Made by a program: the position numbers and the translations under genes. Positions 1-13,920 of a stretch of 64,000 nt of DNA are shown here, piece by piece; the stretch's first letter is position 1; every line of letters begins with the position of its first letter. The notes below the pieces were generated by a model. It made no database searches. It saw only the letters and a list, made by a program, of their open reading frames with translations, and was not told the origin of the DNA. Source of the DNA: Atherix ibis (Eukaryota; Arthropoda; Insecta; Diptera; Athericidae); contig OY282608.1 in NCBI GenBank assembly GCA_958298945.1, positions 21,801,933 to 21,865,932 on the forward strand, in the 5' to 3' direction.

Positions 1-161
1 ACAAACCAACCAGCCAACAAACCAACAAACCAACAAACCAAGTAACCAAAAAAACAACAAACTAACAAATCAACAAGCCAACAAACCAACAAGCCAACAA
101 GCCAACAAACCAACAAACCAACAAAGCAACAAACCAAAAAACCAACAAACCAAAAAACCAA

Positions 162-203
162 CAAACCATCAAACGAACAAAGCAACAAGCCAACAAGCCA
201 ACA
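162..203. repeat. CATCAAACGAAC variant cluster (first example)
   Basis: Three or four adjacent units deviate together: CCATCAAACGAAC followed by AAAGCAAC and then two G-form units. The T of CATC is at 169. The same cluster recurs with its T at 1873, 2433, 4869, 5045, 5517, 6925, 9361, 9537, 10009, 15381, 15773, 17445, 18189, 20411, 22090, 22978, 27682, 30185, 31864, 32760, 34736, 35750, 40519, 40719, 40927, 41382, 47407, 47679, 47887, 48342, 54085, 54485, 57571 and 57963. It is often preceded by two ACCAAAAAACC variants. It supplies most of the few ATG triplets, and some of the stops, on the - strand. Its function is unknown and it may be just a founder variant spread by duplication. Confidence 0.85.
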
Positions 204-2030
204 AACCAACAAACCAACAAGCCAACAAACCAACAAACCAACAAACCAACAAACCAACAAGCCAACAAACCAACAAACCAACAAGCCAACAAATCAACAA
301 ACCAATAAACCAACAAACCAACAAGCCAACAAGTCAACAAACCAACAAACCAACAAGCCAACAAACCAACAAACCAACAAACCAGCAAGCCAACAAACCA
401 ACAAACCAACAAGCCAACAAGCCAACAAACCAACAAACCAACAAACCAGCAAGCCAACAAACCAACAAACCAACAAACCAAGTAACCAAAAGGCCAACAA
501 ACTAACAAACCAACAAGCCAACAAGCCAACAAACCAACAAGCCAACAAACCAACAAACCAACAAAGCAACAAGCCAACAAACCAACAAACCAACAAACCA
601 ACAAGCCAACAAACCAACAAACCTTCAAGCCAACAAACCAACAAACCAATAAACCAACAAACCAACAAGCCAACAAGCCAACAAACCAACAAACCAACAA
701 GCCAACAAACCAACAAACCAACAAGCCAACAAACCAACAAACCAACAAACCAACATGCCAACAAACCAACAAACTAAGTAAACAACAAGCCAACAAACCA
801 ACAAACCAACAAGCCAATAAGCCAACAAACCAACAAACCAACAAACCAACAAGCCAACAAACCAACAAACCAACAAACCAAGTAACCAAAAGGCCAAAAA
901 ACTAACAAACCAACAAGCCAACAAACCAACAAGCCAACAAACCAAGAAACCAACAAAGCAACAAGCCAACAAGCCAACAAACAAACAAACCAACAAACCA
1001 AGTAACCAAAAGGCCAACAAACTAACAAACCAACAAGCCAACAAGCCAAAAAACCAACAAGCCAACAACCCAACAAACCAACAAACCAATAAACCAACAA
1101 ACCAACAAACCAACAAACCAACAAACCAACATGCCAACAAACCAACAAACTAAGTAACCAACAAGCCAACAAACCAATAAACCAACAAACCAACATGCCA
1201 ACAAACCAACAAACTAAGTAACCAAAAAGCCAACAAACCAACAAACCAACAAGCCAACAAGCCAACAAACCAACAAACCAACAAACCAACAAGCCAACAA
1301 ACCAACAAGCCAACAAGCCAACAAACCAACAAACCAACAAGCCAACAAGCCAACAAGCCAACAAACCAACAAACCAACAAACCAACAAGCCAACAAACCA
1401 ACAAACCAACAAACCAACAAACCAACAAGCCAACAAACCAACAAACCAACAAGCAAACAAACCAACAAACCAACAAACCAACAAACCAACAAAGCAACAA
1501 GCCAACAAGCCAACAAACCAACAAACCAACAAACCAACAAGCCAACAAGCCAACAAACCAACAAACCAACAAACCAAAAAGCCAACAAACCAACAAACCA
1601 ACAAGCAAACAAACCAACAAACCAACAAACCAACAAACCAACAAACCAACATACCAACAAGCCAACAAACCAACAAACCAACAAACCAACAAACCAACAA
1701 GCCAACAAACCAACAAGCTAACAAACCAAAAAACCAACAAACCAAGTAACCAAAAAGCCAACAAACTAACAAACCAACAAGCCAACAAACCAACAAGCCA
1801 ACAAACCAACAAACCAACAAAGCAACAAACCAAAAAACCAACAAACCAAAAAACCAACAAACCAACAAACCATCAAACGAACAAAGCAACAAGCCAACAA
1901 GCCAACAAACCAACAAACCAACAAGCTAACAAAACAACAAGCCAACAAACCAACAAACCAACAAACCAACAAGTCAACAAACCAACAAACCAACAAACCA
2001 AGTAACCAAAAAGCCAACAAACTAACAAAC

Positions 2031-2040
2031 CATAAAGGCA
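2031..2040. repeat. Private marker CATAAAGGC
   Basis: This rare variant occurs at 2031, 5211 and 9703. The last two are exactly 4,492 bases apart. The first two are 3,180 bases apart and sit in similar surroundings. It is useful as a tag for following duplications. Confidence 0.85.
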
Positions 2041-2302
2041 ACAAGCCAACAAGCCAACAAACCAACAAACCAACAAGCCAACAAACCAACAAACCAACAA
2101 GCCAACAAACCAACAAAACAACAAACCAACAAGCCAACAAACCAACAAACCAACAAACCAAAAAACCAACAAACCAACAAACCGACAAACCAACAAACCA
2201 ACAAACCAACAAGCCAACAAGCCAACAAACCAACAAACCAACAAACCAACAAACCAACAAGCCAACAAACCAACCAGGCAACAAACCAACAAACCAACAA
2301 AC

Positions 2303-2345
2303 CAAGTAACCAAAAAGCCAACAAACTAACACACCAACAAGCCAA
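2303..2345. repeat. GTAACC variant cluster (example)
   Basis: This is the commonest marker of the window. A unit ending in AAGTA is followed by a unit ending in AAAAA, then a G-form unit, then ACTAACAA, usually then one A-form and two G-form units. A second type has AAAAGGCC in place of AAAAAGCC and dominates from about 17,000 to 44,800. A third type has AACTAAGTAACC or AACTAAGTAGCC. Successive clusters are commonly about 60 to 350 bases apart and define the higher-order periods. The ACTAACAA unit gives TTAG on the - strand, which ends one frame, and the GTAA gives a stop on the + strand. Confidence 0.85.
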
Positions 2346-5300
2346 CAAACCAACAAGCCAACAAGCCAACAAACCAACAAACCAACAAAGCAACAAACCA
2401 AAAAACCAACAAACCAAAAAACCAACAAACCATCAAACGAACAAAGCAACAAGCCAACAAGCCAACAAACCAACAAACCAACAAGCCAACAACCCAACAA
2501 GCCAACAAACCAACAAACCAACAAACCAACAAGCCAACAAACCTACAAACCAACAAGCCAACAAACCAACAAACCAACAAACCTACAAACCAAAAAACCA
2601 ACAAGCCAACAAACCAACAAACCAACAAAGCAACAAGCCAACAAACTAACAAACAAACAAGCCAACAAGCCAACAAACCAACAAACCAACAAAGCAACAA
2701 CCCAACAACCCAACAAACTAACAAACCAACAAACCAACAAGCCAACAAGCCAACAAACCAACAAACCAACAAGCCAACAAGCCAACAAACCAACAAACCA
2801 ACAAAGCAACAATCCAACAAACCAACAAACCAACAAACCAACAAACCAACAAACCAACAAGCCAACAAACCAAGTAACCAAAAAGACAAACTAACAAACC
2901 AACAAGCCAACAAGCCAACAAACCAACAAGCCAACAAACCAACAAACCAACAAAGCAACAAGCCAACAAGCCAACAAACCAACAAACCAACAAGCCAACA
3001 AACCAACAAACCAACAAACCAACAAGCCAACAAACCAACAAACCAACAAACCAAGTAACCAAAAAGCCAACAAACTAACAAACCAACAAGCCAACAAGCC
3101 AACAAACCAACAAACCAACAAGCCAACAAGCCAACAAACCAACAAACCAACAAACCAACAAACTAAGTAGCCAACAAGCCAACAAACCAACAAACCAACA
3201 AGCCAACAAGCCAACAAACCAACAAACCTACAAGCCAACAAACCAACAAACCAACAAGCCAACAAACCAACAAACCAACAAACCAACAAACCAAAAAACC
3301 AACAAACCAACAAACCAACAAACCAACAAACCAACAAGCCAACAAACCAACAAACCAACAAACCAACAAACCAAGTAACCAAAAAGCCAACAAACTAACA
3401 AACCAACAAGCCAACAAGCCAACAAACCAACAAGCCAACAAACCAACAAACCAACAAAGCAACAAGCCAACAAGCCAACAAACCAACAAACCAACAAACC
3501 AACAAGCCAACAAGCCAACAAACCAACAAACCAACAAACCAACAAACTAAGTAGCCAACAAACCAACAAACCAACAAACCAACAAACCAACAAACTAAGC
3601 AGCCAACAAGCCAACAAACCAACAAACCAACAAGCCAACAAACCAACAAACCAACAAGCCAACAAGCCAACAAACCAACAAACCAACAAGCCAACAAACC
3701 AACAAACCAACAAGCCAACAAACCAACAAACCAACAAACCAAAAAACCAAAAAACCAACAAACCAACAAACCAACAAACCAACAAACCAACAAGCCAACA
3801 AACCAACAAACCAACAAACCAACAAACCAAGTAACCAAAAAGCCAACAAACTAACAAACCAACAAGCCAACAAGCCAACAAACCAACAAACCAAAAAACC
3901 AACAAACCAACAAGCCAACAAGCCAACTAACCAACAAACTAACAAACAAACAAACGAACTAATCAACAAACCAACAAACTAAGTAACCAATAAGCCAACA
4001 AACCAACAAACCAACAAGCCAACAAGCCAACAAACCAACAAACCAACAAGCGAACAAACCATCTAACCAACAAACTAACAAACCAACAACCCAACAAACC
4101 AACAAACCAACAAGCCAACAAACCAACAAACAAATAAACCAACAGACCAAAAAACCAACAAACCAACAAACCAACAAACCAACAAGCCAACAAACCAACA
4201 AACCAGCAAACCAACAAACCAAGTAACCAACAAGCCAACAAACCAACAAACCAAAAACCGACAAGCCAACAAACCAACAAACCAACAAGCCAACAAACCA
4301 ACAAACCAACAAACCAACAAACCAACAAGCCAACAAGCCAACAAACCAACAAACCAACAAACCAACAAGCCAACAAAATAACAAGCCAACAAACCAACAA
4401 ACCAACAAACCAACAAGCCAACAAACCAACAAACCAACAAACCAAGTAACCAAAAAGCCAACAAACTAACAAACCAACAAGCCAACAAGCCAACAAGCCA
4501 ACAAACCAACAAACCAACAAGCCAACAAACCAACAAACCAACAAACCAACAAGCCAACAAACCAACAAACCAACAAACCAACAAGCCAACAAACCAACAA
4601 ACCAACAAACCAAAAAACCAACAAACCAACAAACCAACAAACCAACAAATTAACAAGCAAACAAGCCAACAAACCAACAAACCAACAAACCAACAAGCCA
4701 ACAAACCAACCAGCCAACAAACCAACAAACCAACAAACCAAGTAACCAAAAAGCCAACAAACTAACAAACCAACAAGCCAACAAACCAACAAGCCAACAA
4801 GCCAACAAACCAACAAACCAACAAAGCAACAAACCAAAAAACCAACAAACCAAAAAACCAACAAACCATCAAACGAACAAAGCAACAAGCTAACAAACCA
4901 ACAAACCAGCAAACCAAGTAACCAAAAAGCCAACAAACTAACAAACCAACAAGCCAATAAACCAACAAGCCAACAAACCAACAAACCAACAAAGCAACAA
5001 ACCAAAAAACCAACAAACCAAAAAACCAACAAACCAACAAACCATCAAACGAACAAAGCAACAAGCCAACAAGCCAACAAACCAACAAACCAACAAACCA
5101 ACAAGCCAACAAAACAACAAGCCAACAAACCAACAAACCAACAAACCAACAAGCCAACAAACCAACAAGCCAACAAACCAAGTAATCAAAAAGCCAACAA
5201 ACTAACAAACCATAAAGGCAACAAGCCAACAAGCCAACAAACCAACAAACCAACAAGCCAACAAACCAACAAACCAACAAACCAACAAACCAACAAACCA

Positions 5301-6831
5301 ACAAGCCAACAAGCCAACAAACCAACAAACCAACAAACCAACAAGCCAACAAACCAACCAGCCAACAAACCAACAAACCAACAAACCAAGTAACCAAAAA
5401 GCCAACAAACTAACAAACCAACAAGCCAACAAACCAACAAGCCAACAAGCCAACAAACCAACAAACCAACAAAGCAACAAACCAAAAAACCAACAAACCA
5501 AAAAACCAACAAACCATCAAACGAACAAAGCAACAAGCCAACAAGCCAACAAACCAACAAACCAACAAGCCAACAACCCAACAAGCCAACAAACCAACAA
5601 ACCAACAAACCAACAAGCCAACAAACCAACAAACCAACAAGCCAACAAACCAACAAACCAACAAACCAACAAACCAAAAAACCAACAAGCCAACAAACCA
5701 ACAAACCAACAAAGCAACAAGCCAACAAACTAACAAACCAACAAGCCAACAAGCCAACAAACCAACAAACCAACAAAGCAACAACCCAACAAACTAACAA
5801 ACCAACAAACCAACGAGCCAACAAGCCAACAAACCAACAAACCAACAAGCCAACAAGCCAACAAACCAACAAGCCAACAAGCCAACAAACCAACAAACCA
5901 ACAAGCCAACTAGCCAACAAACCAACAAACCAACAAGCCAACAAACCAACAAACCAACAAACCAAAAAACCAACAAACCAACAAGCCAACAAACCAACAA
6001 ACTAAGTAACCAACAAGCCAGCAAACCAACAAACCAACAAGCCAACAAACCAACAAACCAACAAACTAACAAGCCAGCAAACCAACAAACCAACAAACCA
6101 ACAAACCAACAAACCAACAAACCAAAAAACCAACAAACCAACAAACCAACAAACCAACAAGCCAACAAACCAAGTAACCAAAAAGCCAACAAACTAACAA
6201 ACCAACAAGCCAACAAGCCAACAAACCAACAAGCCAACAAGCCAACAAACCAACAAAGCAACAAGCCAACAAGCCAACAAACCAACAAACCAACAAGCCA
6301 ACAAACCAACAAACCAACAAACCAACAAGCCAACAAACCAACAAACCAACAAACCAAGTAACCAAAAAGCCAACAAACTAACAAACCAACAAGCCAACAA
6401 GCCAACAAACCAACAAACCAACAAGCCAACAAGCCAACAAACCAACAAACCAACAAACCAACAAACCAACAAACTAAGTAGCCAACAAGCCAACAAACCA
6501 ACAAACCAACAAGCCAACAAGCCAACAAACCAACAAACCAACAAGCCAACAAACCAACAAACCAACAAGCCAACAAACCAACAAACCAACAAACCAAAAA
6601 ACCAACAAACCAACAAACCAACAAACCAACAAACCAACAAGCCAACAAACGAACAAACCAACAAACCAACAAACCAAGTAACCAAAAAGCCAACAAACTA
6701 ACAAACCAACAAAGCAACAAGCCAACAAGCCAACAAACCAACAAACCAACAAGCCAACAAACCAACAAACCAACAAACCAACAAGCCAACAAACCAACAA
6801 ACCAACAAACCAAGTAACCAAAAAGCCAACA
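2340..6831. repeat. 4,492-bp higher-order unit, copy A
   Basis: This block recurs immediately downstream at an offset of exactly 4,492 bases. Rare variants match one for one. CATCAAACGAAC clusters lie at 2433, 4869, 5045 and 5517 here, and at 6925, 9361, 9537 and 10009 in copy B. CATAAAGGC is at 2031 upstream and 5211 here, with its partner at 9703. The irregular AAAAAGACAAAC near 2881 recurs near 7373. The conceptual translations I compared between the two copies look identical in all three - frames. The length is 561 units plus 4 bases, so off-period indels have been copied along with the block. The left edge is uncertain by some tens of bases because a 16-base length difference lies there. 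Confidence 0.93.
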
Positions 6832-9800
6832 AACTAACAAACCAACAAGCCAACAAGCCAACAAACCAACAAACCAACAAAGCAACAAACCAAAAAACCA
6901 ACAAACCAAAAAACCAACAAACCATCAAACGAACAAAGCAACAAGCCAACAAGCCAACAAACCAACAAACCAACAAGCCAACAACCCAACAAGCCAACAA
7001 ACCAACAAACCAACAAACCAACAAGCCAACAAACCTACAAACCAACAAGCCAACAAACCAACAAACCAACAAACCTACAAACCAAAAAACCAACAAGCCA
7101 ACAAACCAACAAACCAACAAAGCAACAAGCCAACAAACTAACAAACAAACAAGCCAACAAGCCAACAAACCAACAAACCAACAAAGCAACAACCCAACAA
7201 CCCAACAAACTAACAAACCAACAAACCAACAAGCCAACAAGCCAACAAACCAACAAACCAACAAGCCAACAAGCCAACAAACCAACAAACCAACAAAGCA
7301 ACAATCCAACAAACCAACAAACCAACAAACCAACAAACCAACAAACCAACAAGCCAACAAACCAAGTAACCAAAAAGACAAACTAACAAACCAACAAGCC
7401 AACAAGCCAACAAACCAACAAGCCAACAAACCAACAAACCAACAAAGCAACAAGCCAACAAGCCAACAAACCAACAAACCAACAAGCCAACAAACCAACA
7501 AACCAACAAACCAACAAGCCAACAAACCAACAAACCAACAAACCAAGTAACCAAAAAGCCAACAAACTAACAAACCAACAAGCCAACAAGCCAACAAACC
7601 AACAAACCAACAAGCCAACAAGCCAACAAACCAACAAACCAACAAACCAACAAACTAAGTAGCCAACAAGCCAACAAACCAACAAACCAACAAGCCAACA
7701 AGCCAACAAACCAACAAACCTACAAGCCAACAAACCAACAAACCAACAAGCCAACAAACCAACAAACCAACAAACCAACAAACCAAAAAACCAACAAACC
7801 AACAAACCAACAAACCAACAAACCAACAAGCCAACAAACCAACAAACCAACAAACCAACAAACCAAGTAACCAAAAAGCCAACAAACTAACAAACCAACA
7901 AGCCAACAAGCCAACAAACCAACAAGCCAACAAACCAACAAACCAACAAAGCAACAAGCCAACAAGCCAACAAACCAACAAACCAACAAACCAACAAGCC
8001 AACAAGCCAACAAACCAACAAACCAACAAACCAACAAACTAAGTAGCCAACAAACCAACAAACCAACAAACCAACAAACCAACAAACTAAGCAGCCAACA
8101 AGCCAACAAACCAACAAACCAACAAGCCAACAAACCAACAAACCAACAAGCCAACAAGCCAACAAACCAACAAACCAACAAGCCAACAAACCAACAAACC
8201 AACAAGCCAACAAACCAACAAACCAACAAACCAAAAAACCAAAAAACCAACAAACCAACAAACCAACAAACCAACAAACCAACAAGCCAACAAACCAACA
8301 AACCAACAAACCAACAAACCAAGTAACCAAAAAGCCAACAAACTAACAAACCAACAAGCCAACAAGCCAACAAACCAACAAACCAAAAAACCAACAAACC
8401 AACAAGCCAACAAGCCAACTAACCAACAAACTAACAAACAAACAAACGAACTAATCAACAAACCAACAAACTAAGTAACCAATAAGCCAACAAACCAACA
8501 AACCAACAAGCCAACAAGCCAACAAACCAACAAACCAACAAGCGAACAAACCATCTAACCAACAAACTAACAAACCAACAACCCAACAAACCAACAAACC
8601 AACAAGCCAACAAACCAACAAACAAATAAACCAACAGACCAAAAAACCAACAAACCAACAAACCAACAAACCAACAAGCCAACAAACCAACAAACCAGCA
8701 AACCAACAAACCAAGTAACCAACAAGCCAACAAACCAACAAACCAAAAACCGACAAGCCAACAAACCAACAAACCAACAAGCCAACAAACCAACAAACCA
8801 ACAAACCAACAAACCAACAAGCCAACAAGCCAACAAACCAACAAACCAACAAACCAACAAGCCAACAAAATAACAAGCCAACAAACCAACAAACCAACAA
8901 ACCAACAAGCCAACAAACCAACAAACCAACAAACCAAGTAACCAAAAAGCCAACAAACTAACAAACCAACAAGCCAACAAGCCAACAAGCCAACAAACCA
9001 ACAAACCAACAAGCCAACAAACCAACAAACCAACAAACCAACAAGCCAACAAACCAACAAACCAACAAACCAACAAGCCAACAAACCAACAAACCAACAA
9101 ACCAAAAAACCAACAAACCAACAAACCAACAAACCAACAAATTAACAAGCAAACAAGCCAACAAACCAACAAACCAACAAACCAACAAGCCAACAAACCA
9201 ACCAGCCAACAAACCAACAAACCAACAAACCAAGTAACCAAAAAGCCAACAAACTAACAAACCAACAAGCCAACAAACCAACAAGCCAACAAGCCAACAA
9301 ACCAACAAACCAACAAAGCAACAAACCAAAAAACCAACAAACCAAAAAACCAACAAACCATCAAACGAACAAAGCAACAAGCTAACAAACCAACAAACCA
9401 GCAAACCAAGTAACCAAAAAGCCAACAAACTAACAAACCAACAAGCCAATAAACCAACAAGCCAACAAACCAACAAACCAACAAAGCAACAAACCAAAAA
9501 ACCAACAAACCAAAAAACCAACAAACCAACAAACCATCAAACGAACAAAGCAACAAGCCAACAAGCCAACAAACCAACAAACCAACAAACCAACAAGCCA
9601 ACAAAACAACAAGCCAACAAACCAACAAACCAACAAACCAACAAGCCAACAAACCAACAAGCCAACAAACCAAGTAATCAAAAAGCCAACAAACTAACAA
9701 ACCATAAAGGCAACAAGCCAACAAGCCAACAAACCAACAAACCAACAAGCCAACAAACCAACAAACCAACAAACCAACAAACCAACAAACCAACAAGCCA

Positions 9801-11323
9801 ACAAGCCAACAAACCAACAAACCAACAAACCAACAAGCCAACAAACCAACCAGCCAACAAACCAACAAACCAACAAACCAAGTAACCAAAAAGCCAACAA
9901 ACTAACAAACCAACAAGCCAACAAACCAACAAGCCAACAAGCCAACAAACCAACAAACCAACAAAGCAACAAACCAAAAAACCAACAAACCAAAAAACCA
10001 ACAAACCATCAAACGAACAAAGCAACAAGCCAACAAGCCAACAAACCAACAAACCAACAAGCCAACAACCCAACAAGCCAACAAACCAACAAACCAACAA
10101 ACCAACAAGCCAACAAACCAACAAACCAACAAGCCAACAAACCAACAAACCAACAAACCAACAAACCAAAAAACCAACAAGCCAACAAACCAACAAACCA
10201 ACAAAGCAACAAGCCAACAAACTAACAAACCAACAAGCCAACAAGCCAACAAACCAACAAACCAACAAAGCAACAACCCAACAAACTAACAAACCAACAA
10301 ACCAACGAGCCAACAAGCCAACAAACCAACAAACCAACAAGCCAACAAGCCAACAAACCAACAAGCCAACAAGCCAACAAACCAACAAACCAACAAGCCA
10401 ACTAGCCAACAAACCAACAAACCAACAAGCCAACAAACCAACAAACCAACAAACCAAAAAACCAACAAACCAACAAGCCAACAAACCAACAAACTAAGTA
10501 ACCAACAAGCCAGCAAACCAACAAACCAACAAGCCAACAAACCAACAAACCAACAAACTAACAAGCCAGCAAACCAACAAACCAACAAACCAACAAACCA
10601 ACAAACCAACAAACCAAAAAACCAACAAACCAACAAACCAACAAACCAACAAGCCAACAAACCAAGTAACCAAAAAGCCAACAAACTAACAAACCAACAA
10701 GCCAACAAGCCAACAAACCAACAAGCCAACAAGCCAACAAACCAACAAAGCAACAAGCCAACAAGCCAACAAACCAACAAACCAACAAGCCAACAAACCA
10801 ACAAACCAACAAACCAACAAGCCAACAAACCAACAAACCAACAAACCAAGTAACCAAAAAGCCAACAAACTAACAAACCAACAAGCCAACAAGCCAACAA
10901 ACCAACAAACCAACAAGCCAACAAGCCAACAAACCAACAAACCAACAAACCAACAAACCAACAAACTAAGTAGCCAACAAGCCAACAAACCAACAAACCA
11001 ACAAGCCAACAAGCCAACAAACCAACAAACCAACAAGCCAACAAACCAACAAACCAACAAGCCAACAAACCAACAAACCAACAAACCAAAAAACCAACAA
11101 ACCAACAAACCAACAAACCAACAAACCAACAAGCCAACAAACGAACAAACCAACAAACCAACAAACCAAGTAACCAAAAAGCCAACAAACTAACAAACCA
11201 ACAAAGCAACAAGCCAACAAGCCAACAAACCAACAAACCAACAAGCCAACAAACCAACAAACCAACAAACCAACAAGCCAACAAACCAACAAACCAACAA
11301 ACCAAGTAACCAAAAAGCCAACA
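6832..11323. repeat. 4,492-bp higher-order unit, copy B
   Basis: This is the adjacent direct copy of 2,340-6,831. The match starts near 6,832-6,848 and is lost near 11,332, where copy A would run into copy B but this copy runs into a different domain. The short distance between loss of similarity and the expected junction fits a simple two-copy tandem duplication. I saw no base difference in the lines I aligned by eye, so the event is very recent, or the copies are being homogenised, or the assembly has duplicated the segment. Confidence 0.92.
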
Positions 11324-11329
11324 AACTAA

Positions 11330-13920
11330 CAAACCAACAAACCAACAAGCCAACAAGCCAACAAACCAACAAACCAACAAGCCAACAAGCCAACAAACCA
11401 ACAAACCAACAAACCAACAAACCAACAAACTAAGTAGCCAACAAGCCAACAAACCAACAAACCAACAAGCCAACAAACCAACAAACCAACAAACCAACAA
11501 ACCAACAAACCAAGTAACCAAAAAGCCAACAAACTAACAAACCAACAAGCCAACAAGCCAACAAGCCAACAAACCAACAAACCAACAAGCCAACAAGCCA
11601 ACAAACCAACAAACCAACAAACCAACAAACCAACAAACTAAGTAGCCAACAAGCCAACAAACCAACAAACCAACAAGCCAACAAGCCAACAAACCAACAA
11701 ACCAACAAGCCAACAAACCAACAAACCAACAAGCCAACAAACCAACAAGCCAACAAGCCAACAAACCAACAAACCGACAAGCCACAAGCCAACAAACCAA
11801 CAAGCCAACAAACCAACAAACCAACAAACCAACAAGCCAACAAACCAACAAACCAACAAACCAAGTAACCAAAAAGCCAACAAACTAACAAACTAACAAG
11901 CCAACAAGCCAACAAGCCAACAAACCAACAAACCAACAAGCCAACAAGCCAACAAACCAACAAACCAACAAACCAACAAACCAACAAACTAAGTAGCCAA
12001 CAAGCCAACAAACCAACAAACCAACAAGCCAACAAGCCAACAAACCAACAAACCAACAAGCCAACAAACCAACAAACAAACAAGCCAACAAACCAACAAG
12101 CCAACAAGCCAACAAACCAACAAACCAACAAGCCACAAGCCAACAAACCAACAAACCAACAAACCAACAAACCAACAAACTAAGTAGCCAACAAGCCAAC
12201 AAGCCAACAAACCAACAAGCCAACAAACCAACAAACCAACAAAGCAACAAGCCAACAAGCCAACAAACCAACAAACCAACAAACCAACAAGCCAACAAAC
12301 CAACAAACCAACAAACCAACAAACCAACAAACTAAGTAGCCAACAAGCCAACAAACCAACAAACCAACAAGCCAACAAGCCAACAAACTAACAAACCAAC
12401 AAACCAACAAGCCAACAAACCAACAAACCAACAAGCCAACAAACCAACAAACCAACAAACCAAAAAACCAACAAACCAACAAACCAACAAACCAACAAAC
12501 CAACAAGCCAACAAACCAACAAACCAACAAACCAACAAACCAAGTAACCAAAAAGCCAACAAACTAACAAACCAACAAGCCAACAAGCCAACAAACCAAC
12601 AAGCCAACAAACCAACAAACCAACAAACCAACAAAGAAACAAGCCAACAAACCAACAAACCAAAAAACCAACAAACCAACAAACCAACAAACCAACAAAC
12701 CAACAAGCCAACAAACCAACAAACCAACAAACCAACAAACCAACAAACCAAGTAACCAAAAAGCCAACAAACTAACAAACCAACAAGCCAACAAGCCAAC
12801 AAGCCAACAAACCAACAAACCAACAAGCCAACAAGCCAACAAACCAACAAACCAACAAACCAACAAACCAACAAACTAAGTAGCCAACAAGCCAACAAAC
12901 CAACAAACCAACAAGCCAACAAGCCAACAAACCAACAAACCAACAAGCCAACAAACCAACAAACCAACAAGCCAACAAACCAACAAGCCAACAAGCCAAC
13001 AAACCAACAAACCAACAAGCCACAAGCCAACAAACCAACAAACCAACAAACCAACAAACCAACAAACTAAGTAGCCAACAAGCCAACAAGCCAACAAACC
13101 AACAAGCCAACAAACCAACAAACCAACAAAGCAACAAGCCAACAAGTCAACAAACCAACAAACCAACAAACCAACAAGCCAACAAACCAACAAACCAACA
13201 AACCAACAAACCAACAAACTAAGTAGCCAACAAGCCAACAAACCAACAAACCAACAAGCCAACAAGCCAACAAACTAACAAACCAACAAACCAACAAGCC
13301 AACAAACCAACAAACCAACAAGCCAACAAACCAACAAACCAACAAACCAAAAAACCAACAAACCAACAAACCAACAAACCAACAAACCAACAAGCCAACA
13401 AACCAACAAACCAACAAACCAACAAACCAAGTAACCAAAAAGCCAACAAACTAACAAACCAACAAGCCAACAAGCCAACAAACCAACAAGCCAACAAACC
13501 AACAAACCAACAAACCAACAAAGAAACAAGCCAACAAACCAACAAACCAAAAAACCAACAAACCAACAAACCAACAAACCAACAAACCAACAAGCCAACA
13601 AACCAACAAACCAACAAACCAACAAACCAACAAACCAAGTAACCAAAAAGCCAACAAACTAACAAACCAACAAGCCAGCAAGCCAATAAACCAATAAGCA
13701 AACAAACCAAGTAACCAAAAAGCCAACAAACTAACAAACCAACAAGCCAACAAGCCAACAAACCAACAAGCCAACAAACCAACAAACCAACAAACCAACA
13801 AAGAAACAAGCCAACAAACCAACAAACCAAAAAACCAACAAACCAACAAACCAACAAACCAACAAACCAACAAGCCAACAAACCAACAAACCAACAAACC
13901 AACAAACCAACAAACCAAGT
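11330..13920. repeat. Domain with 208-bp and 887-bp higher-order periods
   Basis: GTAACC clusters recur at 208 bases (26 units): 11306 and 11514, 12544 and 12752, 13431 and 13639. The AAGTAGCC variant, which ends in GCC rather than ACC, recurs at 208 bases too (11434 and 11642) and is concentrated here. A larger repeat of 887 bases carries 11,890-12,770 to 12,777-13,657. Shared private marks are the shortened unit giving GCCACAAGCC (12,132 and 13,019) and AAAGAAACAAGCC (12,635 and 13,522). The second mark recurs once more 280 bases on, near 13,802. No gene is visible. Confidence 0.85.

Larger units (their letters stand above)
1..2330. repeat. Left mixed array domain
   Basis: No gene is visible here. 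The stretch holds A-form and G-form units broken by GTAACC clusters followed by AAAAGGCC or AAAAAGCC, by ACATGCC units near 754, 1132 and 1196, and by CATCAAACGAAC clusters near 169 and 1873. The part from about 1,860 to 2,310 resembles 5,040-5,400 at a spacing of roughly 3,170-3,180 bases. Both parts carry the rare CATAAAGGC variant, at 2031 and 5211. Apart from that I see no long internal duplication in this domain. Confidence 0.8.

Noticed and set aside
774..1916. Other long - strand open frames (several hundred across the window, for example 774-1,916, 10,286-11,521, 52,832-54,472 and 56,945-58,486)
   Set aside because: Same reason: they overlap each other in all three frames, nearly all start at non-ATG codons, and their ends fall at the variant clusters that contain TAG or TGA on that strand.
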